DNA of 6,727 nt, from contig JAVEDQ010000279.1 in the NCBI GenBank assembly GCA_030840885.1, positions 1 through 6,727 of the forward strand, written 5' to 3'. Under the pieces are notes generated by a model that was given only the letters and a program-made list of their open reading frames with translations, was not told the origin of the DNA and made no database searches. Shown one piece after another: positions 1 to 5,939 of the stretch (position 1 is the stretch's first letter; each line of letters starts with the position of its first letter). Both the position numbers and the translations under genes were made by a program. This DNA is from Frankiaceae bacterium. GTDB taxonomy: Bacteria; Actinomycetota; Actinomycetes; Frankiales; Frankiaceae.

Positions 1-1128
1 CTCGACGGTGACGGTCTGCCGGCACCGGTGCGGGTCGAGGGCTACGGGCCGAGCATGCGCGCATTGATCGACCAACGGGTCCGGGACGTCGAAGGCGCTC
101 CGATGACCGCGGTCAAGGAGCGGCGACCGCTGGTGTTCTCCTCTCCGGAGGACTACCTGGCGAGATTCCCGGGCCGGGAGGACCTCGTCGTGGCATCGGG
201 GATGCAGTCGTGGGTGTACATGCCGCTGATGGCGTCCGGGCGCGTGATCGGTACCTGGAGCGTGAGCTACGCCGAGCGCCACGCGACGCCCCCGTCGGAC
301 CTCGCACTTCTGATGACGTTGGCGGTGCTCTGCGCGCAGACGCTCGAACGGGCGCGCCTGTTCGAGCGCGAGCGCGAGATGGCCCGTGTCCTGCAGCGGG
401 CCATCGCACCCAGCGAGCTCCCGCTGCTCCCGGGCATCCGCTTCGGCGCTCGATACGTCCCGGCGACCATCGGCAGCGTCGTGGGCGGCGACTTCTTCGA
501 TGTCCTCCCGCTGCCCGGCGACCGCGCCGTGATCGTGCTCGGTGACGTGGTGGGGCACGACATCCGCGCCGCGGCCATGATGGGTCAGGTACAGGCGACC
601 CTGCGTGCCTACGGTGCCACCGCCACCGGACCCGCCGAGGTACTCGAACGCGCGAACCGGCTCCTGGGCGAACGTCCGAACCAACTCGCCACCTGCTGCT
701 GCCTCGAGTTGGACCTGATCAGCGGAACGGTGACGATCGCCCGGGCCGGCCACCCACCGCCGCTGCTGATGCACGCGATCGGCTCGGCCGAGTTGCTGGA
801 GGTCCCGGGCGGGCTACCGCTCGGTGCGCGCGCCGACGAGCAGTACCCGGAGACGACTTTCGCGCTGGGGATCGACGATGTGCTGTTGCTCTACACCGAC
901 GGGCTGGTCGAATCGCGGCAGCAGTCGCTCGATGAGGGTCTCGACCTGCTCGTCGCCGTGGCGAGCACCACCGACGTCCGGACCCCGGACGCTCTGGTCG
1001 AGCGCTTGTTGACCGTCCTGGCTCCGGAAGCGCACACCGACGACATCGCGCTGCTGGCGATGCAACGAAAGGTGCCGGCCATCTTGCCGTTGACCGGCAC
1101 TCGGGCCGCCTTCGACGCGGACTGGTAG
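1..1128 (+). CDS. GAF domain + PPM/SpoIIE-type serine phosphatase, 5'-truncated by window edge
   Basis: Likely a cytoplasmic protein serine/threonine phosphatase of the RsbU/SpoIIE class, which typically dephosphorylates anti-anti-sigma factors of the STAS type. The frame is open to base 1, so the true start lies upstream; the GTG at 28 is only the first in-window candidate. Counting from that GTG, residues ~1-105 look like the last part of a GAF sensor domain (MPLMASGRVIGTWSVS). Residues ~105-130 form a charged linker helix (LERARLFEREREMARVLQRA). Residues ~131-348 are the phosphatase. Its metal-binding motifs are all present: VGGDFFD (152-158), GDVVGHD (172-178), AGHPPPLL (240-247), YTDGLVE (289-295) and DDIALL (338-343). 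The phosphatase domain therefore looks intact. No partner STAS or anti-sigma gene is in the window. Further sensor domains (PAS or GAF) may lie upstream. The downstream gene is convergent, 48 nt away. Confidence 0.93.
   Translation, partial: LDGDGLPAPVRVEGYGPSMRALIDQRVRDVEGAPMTAVKERRPLVFSSPEDYLARFPGREDLVVASGMQSWVYMPLMASGRVIGTWSVSYAERHATPPSDLALLMTLAVLCAQTLERARLFEREREMARVLQRAIAPSELPLLPGIRFGARYVPATIGSVVGGDFFDVLPLPGDRAVIVLGDVVGHDIRAAAMMGQVQATLRAYGATATGPAEVLERANRLLGERPNQLATCCCLELDLISGTVTIARAGHPPPLLMHAIGSAELLEVPGGLPLGARADEQYPETTFALGIDDVLLLYTDGLVESRQQSLDEGLDLLVAVASTTDVRTPDALVERLLTVLAPEAHTDDIALLAMQRKVPAILPLTGTRAAFDADW
1072..1100 (-). terminator. possible terminator for the MMPL gene, inside the phosphatase 3' end
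   Basis: A perfect 7-bp inverted repeat, GTGCCGG (1072-1078) and CCGGCAC (1094-1100), with a 15-nt loop. Read on the minus strand it lies about 77 nt past the transporter stop codon and is followed by CCTTTCGTT, a weak T-rich run. The 48-nt gap between the two convergent genes holds no better hairpin. It lies within coding sequence, so it may be only a chance consequence of codon use. Confidence 0.3.
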
Positions 1129-1176
1129 CACGCAGCGAGCGCACCTGACGGTCGACTCTTGCGGAACAAGCTCCGT

Positions 1177-3447
1177 TCAGTCGTATACCCGGTTGGGTGG
1201 TGCTTCGGATGCTGCATCCGGTATCGGTTGCCGCTGCTGCGGAAGCCCAGCTGCCGGAAGTTGCGGGGTGTGCGAGATGTCGGGCAGCCAGTTGAGCCAG
1301 CTCGGCAGGTACCAGTTCGCCTCACCGAGCAGCTTCATCGTCGCAGGCAGCAGCACGCCCCTGACGACTGTGGCGTCGAGCAGGACGGCGGTGGCCAGGC
1401 CGACGCCCATCTCCTTGAGGGACACCTGCCGGAGCGTGGCGAAGGTCAGGAAGACGAACACCATCACGACCGCTGCGGAGGTGACGGTCCCGGCGGTCGA
1501 CTTGATGCCGCCGGCAACCGCATCGGAGGTGGAGAGGCCGCGGTCGTGAAGCTCCCGGACCCGGCTGAGTATGAAGACGTGGTAGTCCATGGACAGCCCG
1601 AACAGCACCACGAACAGGAACAGCGGCAGCCATGAGGTGATGCTGTGCGTGCTGGTGAAGCCGAGCGCCGACTCACCCCACCCCCACTGGAACACGGCGA
1701 CGAGCACTCCGTAGGCGGCCGCCACCGACAGCAGGTTCAGCGCGATCGCCTTGACCGCGATCACCAGCGACCGGAACGAGATCAGTAGCAGCAGGAACGC
1801 CAGGATCAGGACGAAGGCGAACACGATCGGGACCCGCGCCTTGGTCAACGAGTTGAAATCCTCGGTGCCGGCGGTCAGCCCCGTTACGTCGGCGCGAACG
1901 CCCGGCACCTGGCCGACGGTGTTCGGAATGATCTGATGGCGCAGCACGTCGAGGGCATGGGCGGAGGCGGCGTTCTCCCCGTTGCCCACCAGCGGGATGG
2001 CCACCGTCAGGACCCGGCCGTCCGGGCTGGGGAGCTCGTGGATCGGCTGACCGGCCTGGCCGCTCGCCAGCGCCTCACGTTCGAGCGCGGCGACGCCGGC
2101 GCGAACCGATGGCGCGGTCACGTCCGGAGCCTGTACGGCGACGATTGCCGGTGCCGGACCACCCGGGAACGCCTGCTGGATCGCGTTGTAGGTGCGCAGC
2201 GCCGGGATCGAGGAGGGCAGGTCCGAGGCAGCCGGAGTGGAGGTGTGGATGTGCAGCAGTGGCACCGCCAGCACCAGCAGAATGCCGGTGGCGAAGGTGA
2301 CGGAGATGACCGGACGGCGCAACGCCCGGTCCAGGACGAAGCCCCAGGCGCGACTGTCCCGCTCGGCGTGGCGATGCCGCGACAGATACGGGATCCGTCC
2401 CTTCTCGACTCGGTCGCCCAACAATGCCAGCAGCGCCGGCAGCACGGTCAGCGAACCGACCATGGCGACCGCGACGACCAGCATCGCGGCGACTGCGATG
2501 CCGTAGAAGATGTTGGACCCGGACAGGAACAGGCCGGACATGGCGACCAGAACCGTGATGCCGGAGATCAGCACCGAGCGTCCCGACGTGGCGGCCGCAG
2601 CGTGCAGCGCGACCACGTTGGTGCTGCCGGCGGCACGTTCCTCACGCTCCCGCTTGACGTAGAACAGCGAGTAGTCCACGCCGACGGCGAGGCCGATCAG
2701 CAGCAGCACCGAGTTGGCCGCGTCGTTCGTGGCGATCAGGTGGCTGGACACGCCCAGCAGCCCGCTGGCGGCAAGGATCGCGGTGATAGCGAGCCCCAGC
2801 GGCAGGGTGGCGGCTACGAGCGCTCCGAAGGTGAACAGCAGCACGAACAGGGTGATGGGTAGCGAGAGCTTCTCTGCGCCCTTGAGGTCCTTGTCGACCG
2901 TGTCGGCGATGGCCTTGCCGATCGTGGCGTCGCCGGTCTCGGCGATGCTGATCTGCGGATGGGCGGCGGCTGCGCTGCTCACGGCGGCGGCGATCGGCGC
3001 GATGCGGTCCTTGGCGGTGTCGAGCTTGCCGTTGAGGTCGAACAGGATCAGTGCGCTGTGCCCGTCGGCCGCGATCTGCCCGCCGTTGCCCGGCTCCAGC
3101 GGCGAGCGCAGGTCCACCGCTGCACCGGTGCCGTCAATGCCGCTTGTCACCGCCTGGATCGCGGCTGCGAAGGCCGGGTCGGTCGCCCGTAGGGTCCGGC
3201 TCTGCAGCAGCACCTGCTCCGCCGCGTGAATTTCGAAGCTCTGGTCGATCACCCGCTGCGCGCGTCCGGCCTCTCCGACCCCGCTCTGGGCGTCGGTCAG
3301 CTTCACCGACCCTGCCGCACCCCCGGCAACCAACGCCACTACGACGAACGCCAGCCAGATCCCCACCGCACGCCAGGGGTGCTGCGCACTCCAGCGGCCC
3401 ACCCTGCCAGTCAGATTCGTTTCGCGAGTCGGGTGCTTCAAGCGCAT
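1177..3447 (-). CDS. MMPL/RND-family membrane transporter
   Basis: An inner-membrane exporter of the MMPL branch of the RND superfamily, driven by proton flow; family members move lipids or small hydrophobic compounds. The 756-residue protein has the expected two-half layout: TM1 at ~24-46, a large extracytoplasmic loop at ~47-195, TM segments at ~196-345, TM7 at ~378-399, a second large loop at ~400-538, and a final TM cluster at ~540-705. Each half carries the Asp-Tyr pair of the proton relay: GVDYSLFYVKRERE (D258/Y259) and GLSMDYHVFILSRVRE (D621/Y622), matching the two pairs known in mycobacterial MmpL3. A short hydrophilic tail (~706-756) replaces the long cytoplasmic domain seen in MmpL3. 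The ATG at 3447 is preferred because GGAGG lies 5 nt upstream; a GTG at 3498 in the same frame has no such site and falls inside a palindrome. Substrate is not predictable. No MmpS partner or adjacent TetR gene is visible. Confidence 0.95.
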   Translation of the reverse strand: MRLKHPTRETNLTGRVGRWSAQHPWRAVGIWLAFVVVALVAGGAAGSVKLTDAQSGVGEAGRAQRVIDQSFEIHAAEQVLLQSRTLRATDPAFAAAIQAVTSGIDGTGAAVDLRSPLEPGNGGQIAADGHSALILFDLNGKLDTAKDRIAPIAAAVSSAAAAHPQISIAETGDATIGKAIADTVDKDLKGAEKLSLPITLFVLLFTFGALVAATLPLGLAITAILAASGLLGVSSHLIATNDAANSVLLLIGLAVGVDYSLFYVKREREERAAGSTNVVALHAAAATSGRSVLISGITVLVAMSGLFLSGSNIFYGIAVAAMLVVAVAMVGSLTVLPALLALLGDRVEKGRIPYLSRHRHAERDSRAWGFVLDRALRRPVISVTFATGILLVLAVPLLHIHTSTPAASDLPSSIPALRTYNAIQQAFPGGPAPAIVAVQAPDVTAPSVRAGVAALEREALASGQAGQPIHELPSPDGRVLTVAIPLVGNGENAASAHALDVLRHQIIPNTVGQVPGVRADVTGLTAGTEDFNSLTKARVPIVFAFVLILAFLLLLISFRSLVIAVKAIALNLLSVAAAYGVLVAVFQWGWGESALGFTSTHSITSWLPLFLFVVLFGLSMDYHVFILSRVRELHDRGLSTSDAVAGGIKSTAGTVTSAAVVMVFVFLTFATLRQVSLKEMGVGLATAVLLDATVVRGVLLPATMKLLGEANWYLPSWLNWLPDISHTPQLPAAGLPQQRQPIPDAASEAPPNRVYD

Positions 3448-3452
3448 GGGAA

Positions 3453-3457
3453 CCTCC
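3453..3457 (-). promoter_or_regulatory. ribosome binding site fixing the MMPL start
   Basis: GGAGG on the minus strand, 5 nt before the ATG at 3447. It supports this start over the in-frame GTG at 3498, shortening the protein from 773 to 756 residues. Confidence 0.75.
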
Positions 3458-3495
3458 GAGGTTTCGCTGCGATCCGCCTGGCCCCGAAAGGAGTA

Positions 3496-3509
3496 CACCC
3501 ACCTGGGTG
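3496..3509. promoter_or_regulatory. 14-nt palindrome upstream of the MMPL gene, candidate operator
   Basis: CACCCA-CC-TGGGTG is a perfect 6-bp inverted repeat with a 2-nt centre, 49-62 nt upstream of the transporter ATG. The short spacer suits a dimeric DNA-binding protein better than an RNA hairpin. It sits beside the AT-rich block expected to hold the promoter. TetR- or MarR-type binding is possible, but no such gene is in the window; the HxlR regulator further upstream has a different palindrome in its own control region. Confidence 0.45.
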
Positions 3510-3510
3510 A

Positions 3511-3526
3511 TCAATTCAAATAATTG
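3511..3526 (-). promoter_or_regulatory. AT-rich block with CAATT/AATTG inverted repeat, probable MMPL promoter region
   Basis: The block contains CAATT (3512-3516), spacer CAAAT and AATTG (3522-3526). It is a sharp AT-rich island in GC-rich DNA, just upstream of the 14-nt palindrome. On the minus strand it offers TTGAAT (3519-3514) as a possible -35, with TACTCC 18 nt further on as a poor -10. Equally, the -10 could lie within the island. I cannot place the hexamers firmly. Confidence 0.35.
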
Positions 3527-3630
3527 GCTTGCTCGCGCTGTTTCGAGCTCCCGAAAGCGCTCGCCATTCGGGTCAAAAAAGGACCGCGAACCCTTGCGCC
3601 AGGACCTTCCTGCGAGTTGAGTGTGCCGCT

Positions 3631-3655
3631 GCGGCCCCAGCCACGGCAGGGCCGC
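3631..3655. repeat. GC-rich hairpin in the gene-poor gap
   Basis: GCGGCCC (3631-3637) and GGGCCGC (3649-3655) form a perfect 7-bp stem with an 11-nt loop. No T-run follows on either strand, so a classical intrinsic terminator is unlikely. It could fold in RNA from either strand. Confidence 0.4.
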
Positions 3656-3774
3656 TGGCGGTGGTCTCTGGAACGGGTCGTGTTCCCCTTGCCAGCCGGC
3701 ATGTTCGTGAGTTCGCGTTGTCTGAGCGGTGCAGGTCCGACTGGTCGCGTGTCGCAGGCAGGAGCACCGCTGTC

Positions 3775-3843
3775 ATGTCGATATCCAACTACCAGAACAA
3801 CGTCTCCTTCGGCTTCCTGCCGTCGCGGGCCTGGGTGCGGTGA
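3775..3843 (+). CDS. possible small ORF, 22 residues, function unknown
   Basis: ATG at 3775 to TGA at 3843. The peptide begins MSISNYQNNVSFGF and ends RAWVR. I do not recognise it. Support for coding is compositional: 21 of 22 codons end in G or C although the first two positions include AT-rich codons (Asn, Tyr, Ile), which is the signature of actinobacterial coding DNA and contrasts with the sequence just upstream. An AGGAG about 10 nt before the ATG is a loose ribosome site. Alternatives are the 5' remnant of a decayed gene or chance. It runs convergent to the HxlR gene, 33 nt from its stop codon. Confidence 0.2.
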   Translation: MSISNYQNNVSFGFLPSRAWVR

Positions 3844-3876
3844 GCGGAGCGCAGCCGGCTGCCGTCTCGATCGCCG

Positions 3877-4383
3877 TCAGCTGTTGTCAGTCGACCTGTT
3901 CGTGCCGGCGGCTGCGACGTAGGCGGCCTCGATGCGCTCGAGCGGTCCTGGGCCGTTGCTCGGCTTCGGAGGGGCGCCGAGGTGGCGGACACGAAGCTCG
4001 TCCATGAGCTCCTCGAGAAACGCCGGACCCTCATCGCGCATCAGCTGCTGCCGGCTCCGGAGTTCCGCGCTGCCGGAGCACCAGTCGAGGCCCCAATTGC
4101 CGAGGGCGTAGATGATCGGGAGTGTCTGGATACCTGCTTCCGTGAGGCTGTAGCGAGCGCGCTGCCCCCGCGCCGCAGTGCCGCGCGTGAGGATCCCCGC
4201 ATCGACGAGCCGCACGAGGCGGTCGGCGAGCATGTTCGAAGCGATGCCCTCGATCGACCCGGTGAGCAGCGCCCGGAAGTACCGGCGGTCGCCGAAGATG
4301 ATGTCGCGCAGCACCAGCAACGACCAGCGATCTCCGAGCACCTCGACGGCGGCGTTGATCGGACACCCGGACCGTGGTTCCAC
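3877..4383 (-). CDS. HxlR-family winged-helix transcriptional regulator
   Basis: A DNA-binding regulator of the HxlR family (dimeric winged helix), probably acting on its own promoter and on the divergent reductase operon. The family signature is clear: CPINAAVEVLGDRWSLLVLRD at residues 7-27, the recognition region GIASNMLADRLVRLVDAGIL at ~46-65, and the wing RARYSLTEAG at ~75-84. The only cysteines are C7, at the conserved N-terminal position, and C102 in the WC pair of the dimerisation region; this resembles the C6/C101 redox pair of Bacillus YodB. At 168 residues it is longer than the common 110-130 because of a Pro/Gly-rich C-terminal tail (~136-168). The GTG start at 4383 is chosen because AAGGAGGA ends 3 nt before it and the signature starts directly after. 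The opposing genes at 4458 and 5048 share its 74-nt control region. Confidence 0.93.
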   Translation of the reverse strand: MEPRSGCPINAAVEVLGDRWSLLVLRDIIFGDRRYFRALLTGSIEGIASNMLADRLVRLVDAGILTRGTAARGQRARYSLTEAGIQTLPIIYALGNWGLDWCSGSAELRSRQQLMRDEGPAFLEELMDELRVRHLGAPPKPSNGPGPLERIEAAYVAAAGTNRSTDNS

Positions 4384-4392
4384 GACTCCTCC

Positions 4393-4422
4393 TTGACAGG
4401 CATCTCAGCCCCTGAGCATAGT
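4393..4422 (+). promoter_or_regulatory. promoter of the reductase-metallohydrolase operon
   Basis: TTGACA (4393-4398) is a perfect -35 consensus. An 18-nt spacer follows, then CATAGT (4417-4422), which matches 4 of 6 positions of TATAAT. Transcription would begin near 4429-4431, the centre of the 25-nt inverted repeat. The -35 overlaps the HxlR ribosome site on the other strand. On the minus strand, TATGCT (4420-4415) is a reasonable -10 for the regulator, so the two promoters overlap face to face. Confidence 0.6.
4404..4416. repeat. 13-nt inverted repeat within the promoter spacer
   Basis: CTCAG (4404-4408), CCC, CTGAG (4412-4416). A perfect 5-bp palindrome lying wholly between the -35 and -10 of the operon promoter. 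It may be a second protein-binding site or, on the minus strand, a small hairpin in the HxlR leader. Confidence 0.4.
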
Positions 4423-4443
4423 GATTGCGAAACGCAACCACTA
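4419..4443. promoter_or_regulatory. 25-nt inverted repeat, probable HxlR operator
   Basis: Left arm TAGTGATTGCG (4419-4429), centre AAA, right arm CGCAACCACTA (4433-4443). The arms match at 10 of 11 positions, and the core TTGCGAAACGCAA is perfect. The site overlaps the -10 and predicted start point of the plus-strand promoter and the -10 of the regulator, so binding would block both. HxlR proteins typically bind palindromes between themselves and a divergent target, which makes the adjacent HxlR protein the natural ligand. Binding itself is inferred. Confidence 0.7.
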
Positions 4444-4444
4444 C

Positions 4445-4450
4445 GGAGGA
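4445..4450 (+). promoter_or_regulatory. ribosome binding site fixing the reductase start
   Basis: GGAGGA, 7 nt before the ATG at 4458. It rules out the in-frame start codon at 4425, which would lie inside the operator. Confidence 0.8.
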
Positions 4451-4457
4451 AGAGCCG

Positions 4458-5054
4458 ATGGGCCGGTTCGTATACATGATGAACGTGTCCCTCGACCTGC
4501 GGATCGAGCAGGTTCCCGGGGACAACGGTGCGGGCGAGTGGCTGCGGATCGACGAGGAACTGCATCAGGAGTTCAACGCGCAGGGGCGGGCGTTTGCGCT
4601 CATGGTCCAAGGCCGGGTCGTCTACGAGGTCATGGAGGAGTACTGGCCCCGGGCGCGGGAGGACGCGTCGTTGCCGGATGTCCTGCGCGAGTACGGCGAA
4701 ATCTGGACGGCCAAGCCCAAGGTCCTCGTCTCCCGCACCCGCAGCAGTGCCGACCACAACACCCGCATCATCGGCGGCGACGACGCGATCGAGCAGCTCG
4801 CCGTCCTCCGGGCCGGCACCGAGGGCAGCATCGGTGTGGGCGGAGCGGCGCTCGCGACGCAGCTGCTCCGGGCGGGGCTTCTCGACGAGTTGCTGCTCTT
4901 CACCCATCCCGCGGTCCTCGGCTTCGGCAGGCCGCTGTTCGACGACTACGACGTTCCGATCGAGCTCGACCTACTGGAGCAGCGAGCGTTCGAGCAGGGC
5001 GTCACGATGCATCGCTACGTCATTCGCGACGAGAGCGAGGTGCGCCCGTGCTGA
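4458..5054 (+). CDS. dihydrofolate reductase-like protein (RibD C-terminal domain family)
   Basis: A stand-alone, probably cytoplasmic and NADPH-dependent reductase of the RibD C-terminal/DHFR-like fold, 198 residues, the usual length. Family landmarks run in order: the N-terminal strand FVYMMNVSLD (4-13), DEELHQEFN (32-40), QGRVVYEVMEEYWP (51-64), PKVLVSRT (87-94), the nucleotide-binding GVGGA (126-130), and HPAVLGFGRPLF (150-161). The usual SLDG-F/Y-I segment here reads SLDLRIEQ, losing the glycine. Single-domain members are seldom assigned a substrate; true folate or riboflavin synthesis roles are unlikely with no such genes nearby. It is the first gene of the operon, and its last 7 bases overlap the start of the metallohydrolase, indicating coupled translation. 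Expression is probably controlled by the divergent HxlR protein through the operator just upstream. Confidence 0.9.
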   Translation: MGRFVYMMNVSLDLRIEQVPGDNGAGEWLRIDEELHQEFNAQGRAFALMVQGRVVYEVMEEYWPRAREDASLPDVLREYGEIWTAKPKVLVSRTRSSADHNTRIIGGDDAIEQLAVLRAGTEGSIGVGGAALATQLLRAGLLDELLLFTHPAVLGFGRPLFDDYDVPIELDLLEQRAFEQGVTMHRYVIRDESEVRPC

Positions 5055-5878
5055 GGCAGGTCGCCCCCGGTGTGCTGGTCCATCAGAGCGCATTTCTGCA
5101 GAGCAACGCCGTCGTCGTGCGAGGCTCGGCTGGCGTACTGCTCATCGACCCCGGGGTGACCGGCGAGGAGATCACCTGCCTCGCGAACGACCTCCGCGAG
5201 TTGGGCCAACCCGTCGTGGCAGGTTTCTCGACGCATCCGCATTGGGATCACCTGCTCTGGCACGCCCAGCTCGGCTCGGCGCCTCGTTACGGCACCGCCC
5301 GCTGCGCGGCCACTGTGCGAGATCGGCTCTCGGACGCGGGCGCCAAGGCCCGCGTCGCCGGGCTGCTGCCGCCGGACCTCGCCGACCAGATACCGCTCGA
5401 CCTGCTCGGGCTGATCACCGGCCTGCCCGCCGACGCGACACAGATCCCCTGGGATGGCCCCCGGGTCCGCATCATCGAGCACGATGCTCATGCCCCGGGT
5501 CATGCGGCGCTGGTCATCGAGGAAGGCGCAGTCCTCGTCGCCGGAGACATGCTTTCTGATGTCTTGGTTCCGATGCTCGACCTGAACGGCACCGCCGACC
5601 CGATCGAGGACTACCTGGGTGCGCTGCGGCTGCTCGAGGGCGTGGCGGGCGACGTGGATGTCGTCGTACCCGGCCACGGGTCCATCGGCGGTGCTGATCA
5701 GGTACGCGCCAGGATCGACCAGGATCGGGCCTACGTGCGGGGCGTGCGGGAGGCCGGTGGCTTCAGCGACCCGCGGGTCGACCCATCGACCACGCACGGC
5801 CGGGTTTCGGTTGGCGTGCACGAAGGGCAACTCCGACACCTGGCCCGAGGAAGCGAACGCGACGGGACGGCGGGATAG
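5048..5878 (+). CDS. MBL-fold metallohydrolase
   Basis: A metallo-beta-lactamase-fold hydrolase, probably cytoplasmic with two metal ions, 276 residues. All ligand motifs are visible: HPHWDH (63-68, giving H63, H65, D67, H68), PGHAAL (H152), AGDML (D167) and VPGHG (H210). The fold starts with the strand pair AVVVRGSAGVLLIDPG (21-36). There is no signal peptide. Family members hydrolyse thioesters (glyoxalase II-like), lactones or other esters; the sequence does not choose between them, and beta-lactamase activity is not suggested. The GTG at 5048 is chosen because it begins exactly at the conserved N-terminus, has GAGG 7 nt upstream, and overlaps the reductase stop in the string GTGCTGA. The same frame stays open upstream to 4421, but that part lies out of frame within the reductase gene. 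The C-terminal ~35 residues look poorly conserved. Confidence 0.92.
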   Translation: MLRQVAPGVLVHQSAFLQSNAVVVRGSAGVLLIDPGVTGEEITCLANDLRELGQPVVAGFSTHPHWDHLLWHAQLGSAPRYGTARCAATVRDRLSDAGAKARVAGLLPPDLADQIPLDLLGLITGLPADATQIPWDGPRVRIIEHDAHAPGHAALVIEEGAVLVAGDMLSDVLVPMLDLNGTADPIEDYLGALRLLEGVAGDVDVVVPGHGSIGGADQVRARIDQDRAYVRGVREAGGFSDPRVDPSTTHGRVSVGVHEGQLRHLARGSERDGTAG

Positions 5879-5914
5879 AGAGGTCGAATCGGGATTCGGG
5901 TCGCTGCAGGGGCG

Positions 5915-5939
5915 GCTCGCGCTCCCTCAGGGCGCGAGC
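5915..5939. terminator. strong hairpin between convergent genes, candidate bidirectional terminator
   Basis: GCTCGCGC (5915-5922) and GCGCGAGC (5932-5939) form a perfect 8-bp stem. The 9-nt loop can close further by a T·G and a C-G pair. It begins 37 nt past the metallohydrolase stop. The nitronate monooxygenase stop codon (5927-5929) lies in the loop. No T-run follows on either strand, so termination would be of the U-poor kind reported in high-GC actinobacteria. Confidence 0.5.

Larger units (their letters stand above)
3530..3876. other. gene-poor gap between the MMPL and HxlR genes
   Basis: No confident gene covers this stretch. Open frames exist on both strands, but codon third positions are mixed over most of it, unlike the neighbouring genes, and no translation resembles a family I recognise. 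Visible structures are an A6 run inside a small hairpin (about 3567-3589), a 7-bp GC hairpin at 3631-3655, a 5-bp hairpin GGAAC/GTTCC at 3670-3686, and the 12-nt palindrome GCAGCCGGCTGC at 3851-3862, just past the HxlR stop. It could be a long 3' region of the HxlR transcript, a decayed gene or a small RNA locus; nothing here decides. Confidence 0.5.

Noticed and set aside
544..564. GDVVGHD in the phosphatase instead of the GHG of RsbU-type enzymes
   Set aside because: To my knowledge the GHD form is frequent in actinobacterial SpoIIE-type phosphatases, and all other acidic motifs are intact, so it is not evidence of inactivation.
1936..2862. 308-codon plus-strand open frame
   Set aside because: Antisense to the MMPL gene; its low-complexity Gln/Gly/Arg/Asp composition is typical of the opposite strand of GC-rich coding DNA.
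3448..3498. N-terminal extension of the MMPL protein by 17 residues from a GTG at 3498
   Set aside because: No ribosome site precedes it and it begins in the palindrome, while GGAGG stands 5 nt before the ATG at 3447.
3567..3589. A6/T6 run as a terminator for the HxlR gene
   Set aside because: The run is in the loop of a weak bulged hairpin rather than after a stem, and it lies about 300 nt past the stop codon.
4041..4907. 288-codon minus-strand open frame spanning the divergent control region
   Set aside because: It overlaps two well-supported genes and runs through the operator; its sequence is a shadow of both.
4421..5047. Frame open upstream of the metallohydrolase, suggesting a 485-residue fusion protein
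   Set aside because: This part is out of frame within the reductase gene, is Arg/Gly/Pro-rich without family likeness, and a good GTG start with ribosome site exists at 5048.
5015..5839. 274-codon minus-strand open frame
   Set aside because: Antisense to the MBL hydrolase, with no recognisable domain, whereas the plus strand carries all metal-binding motifs.
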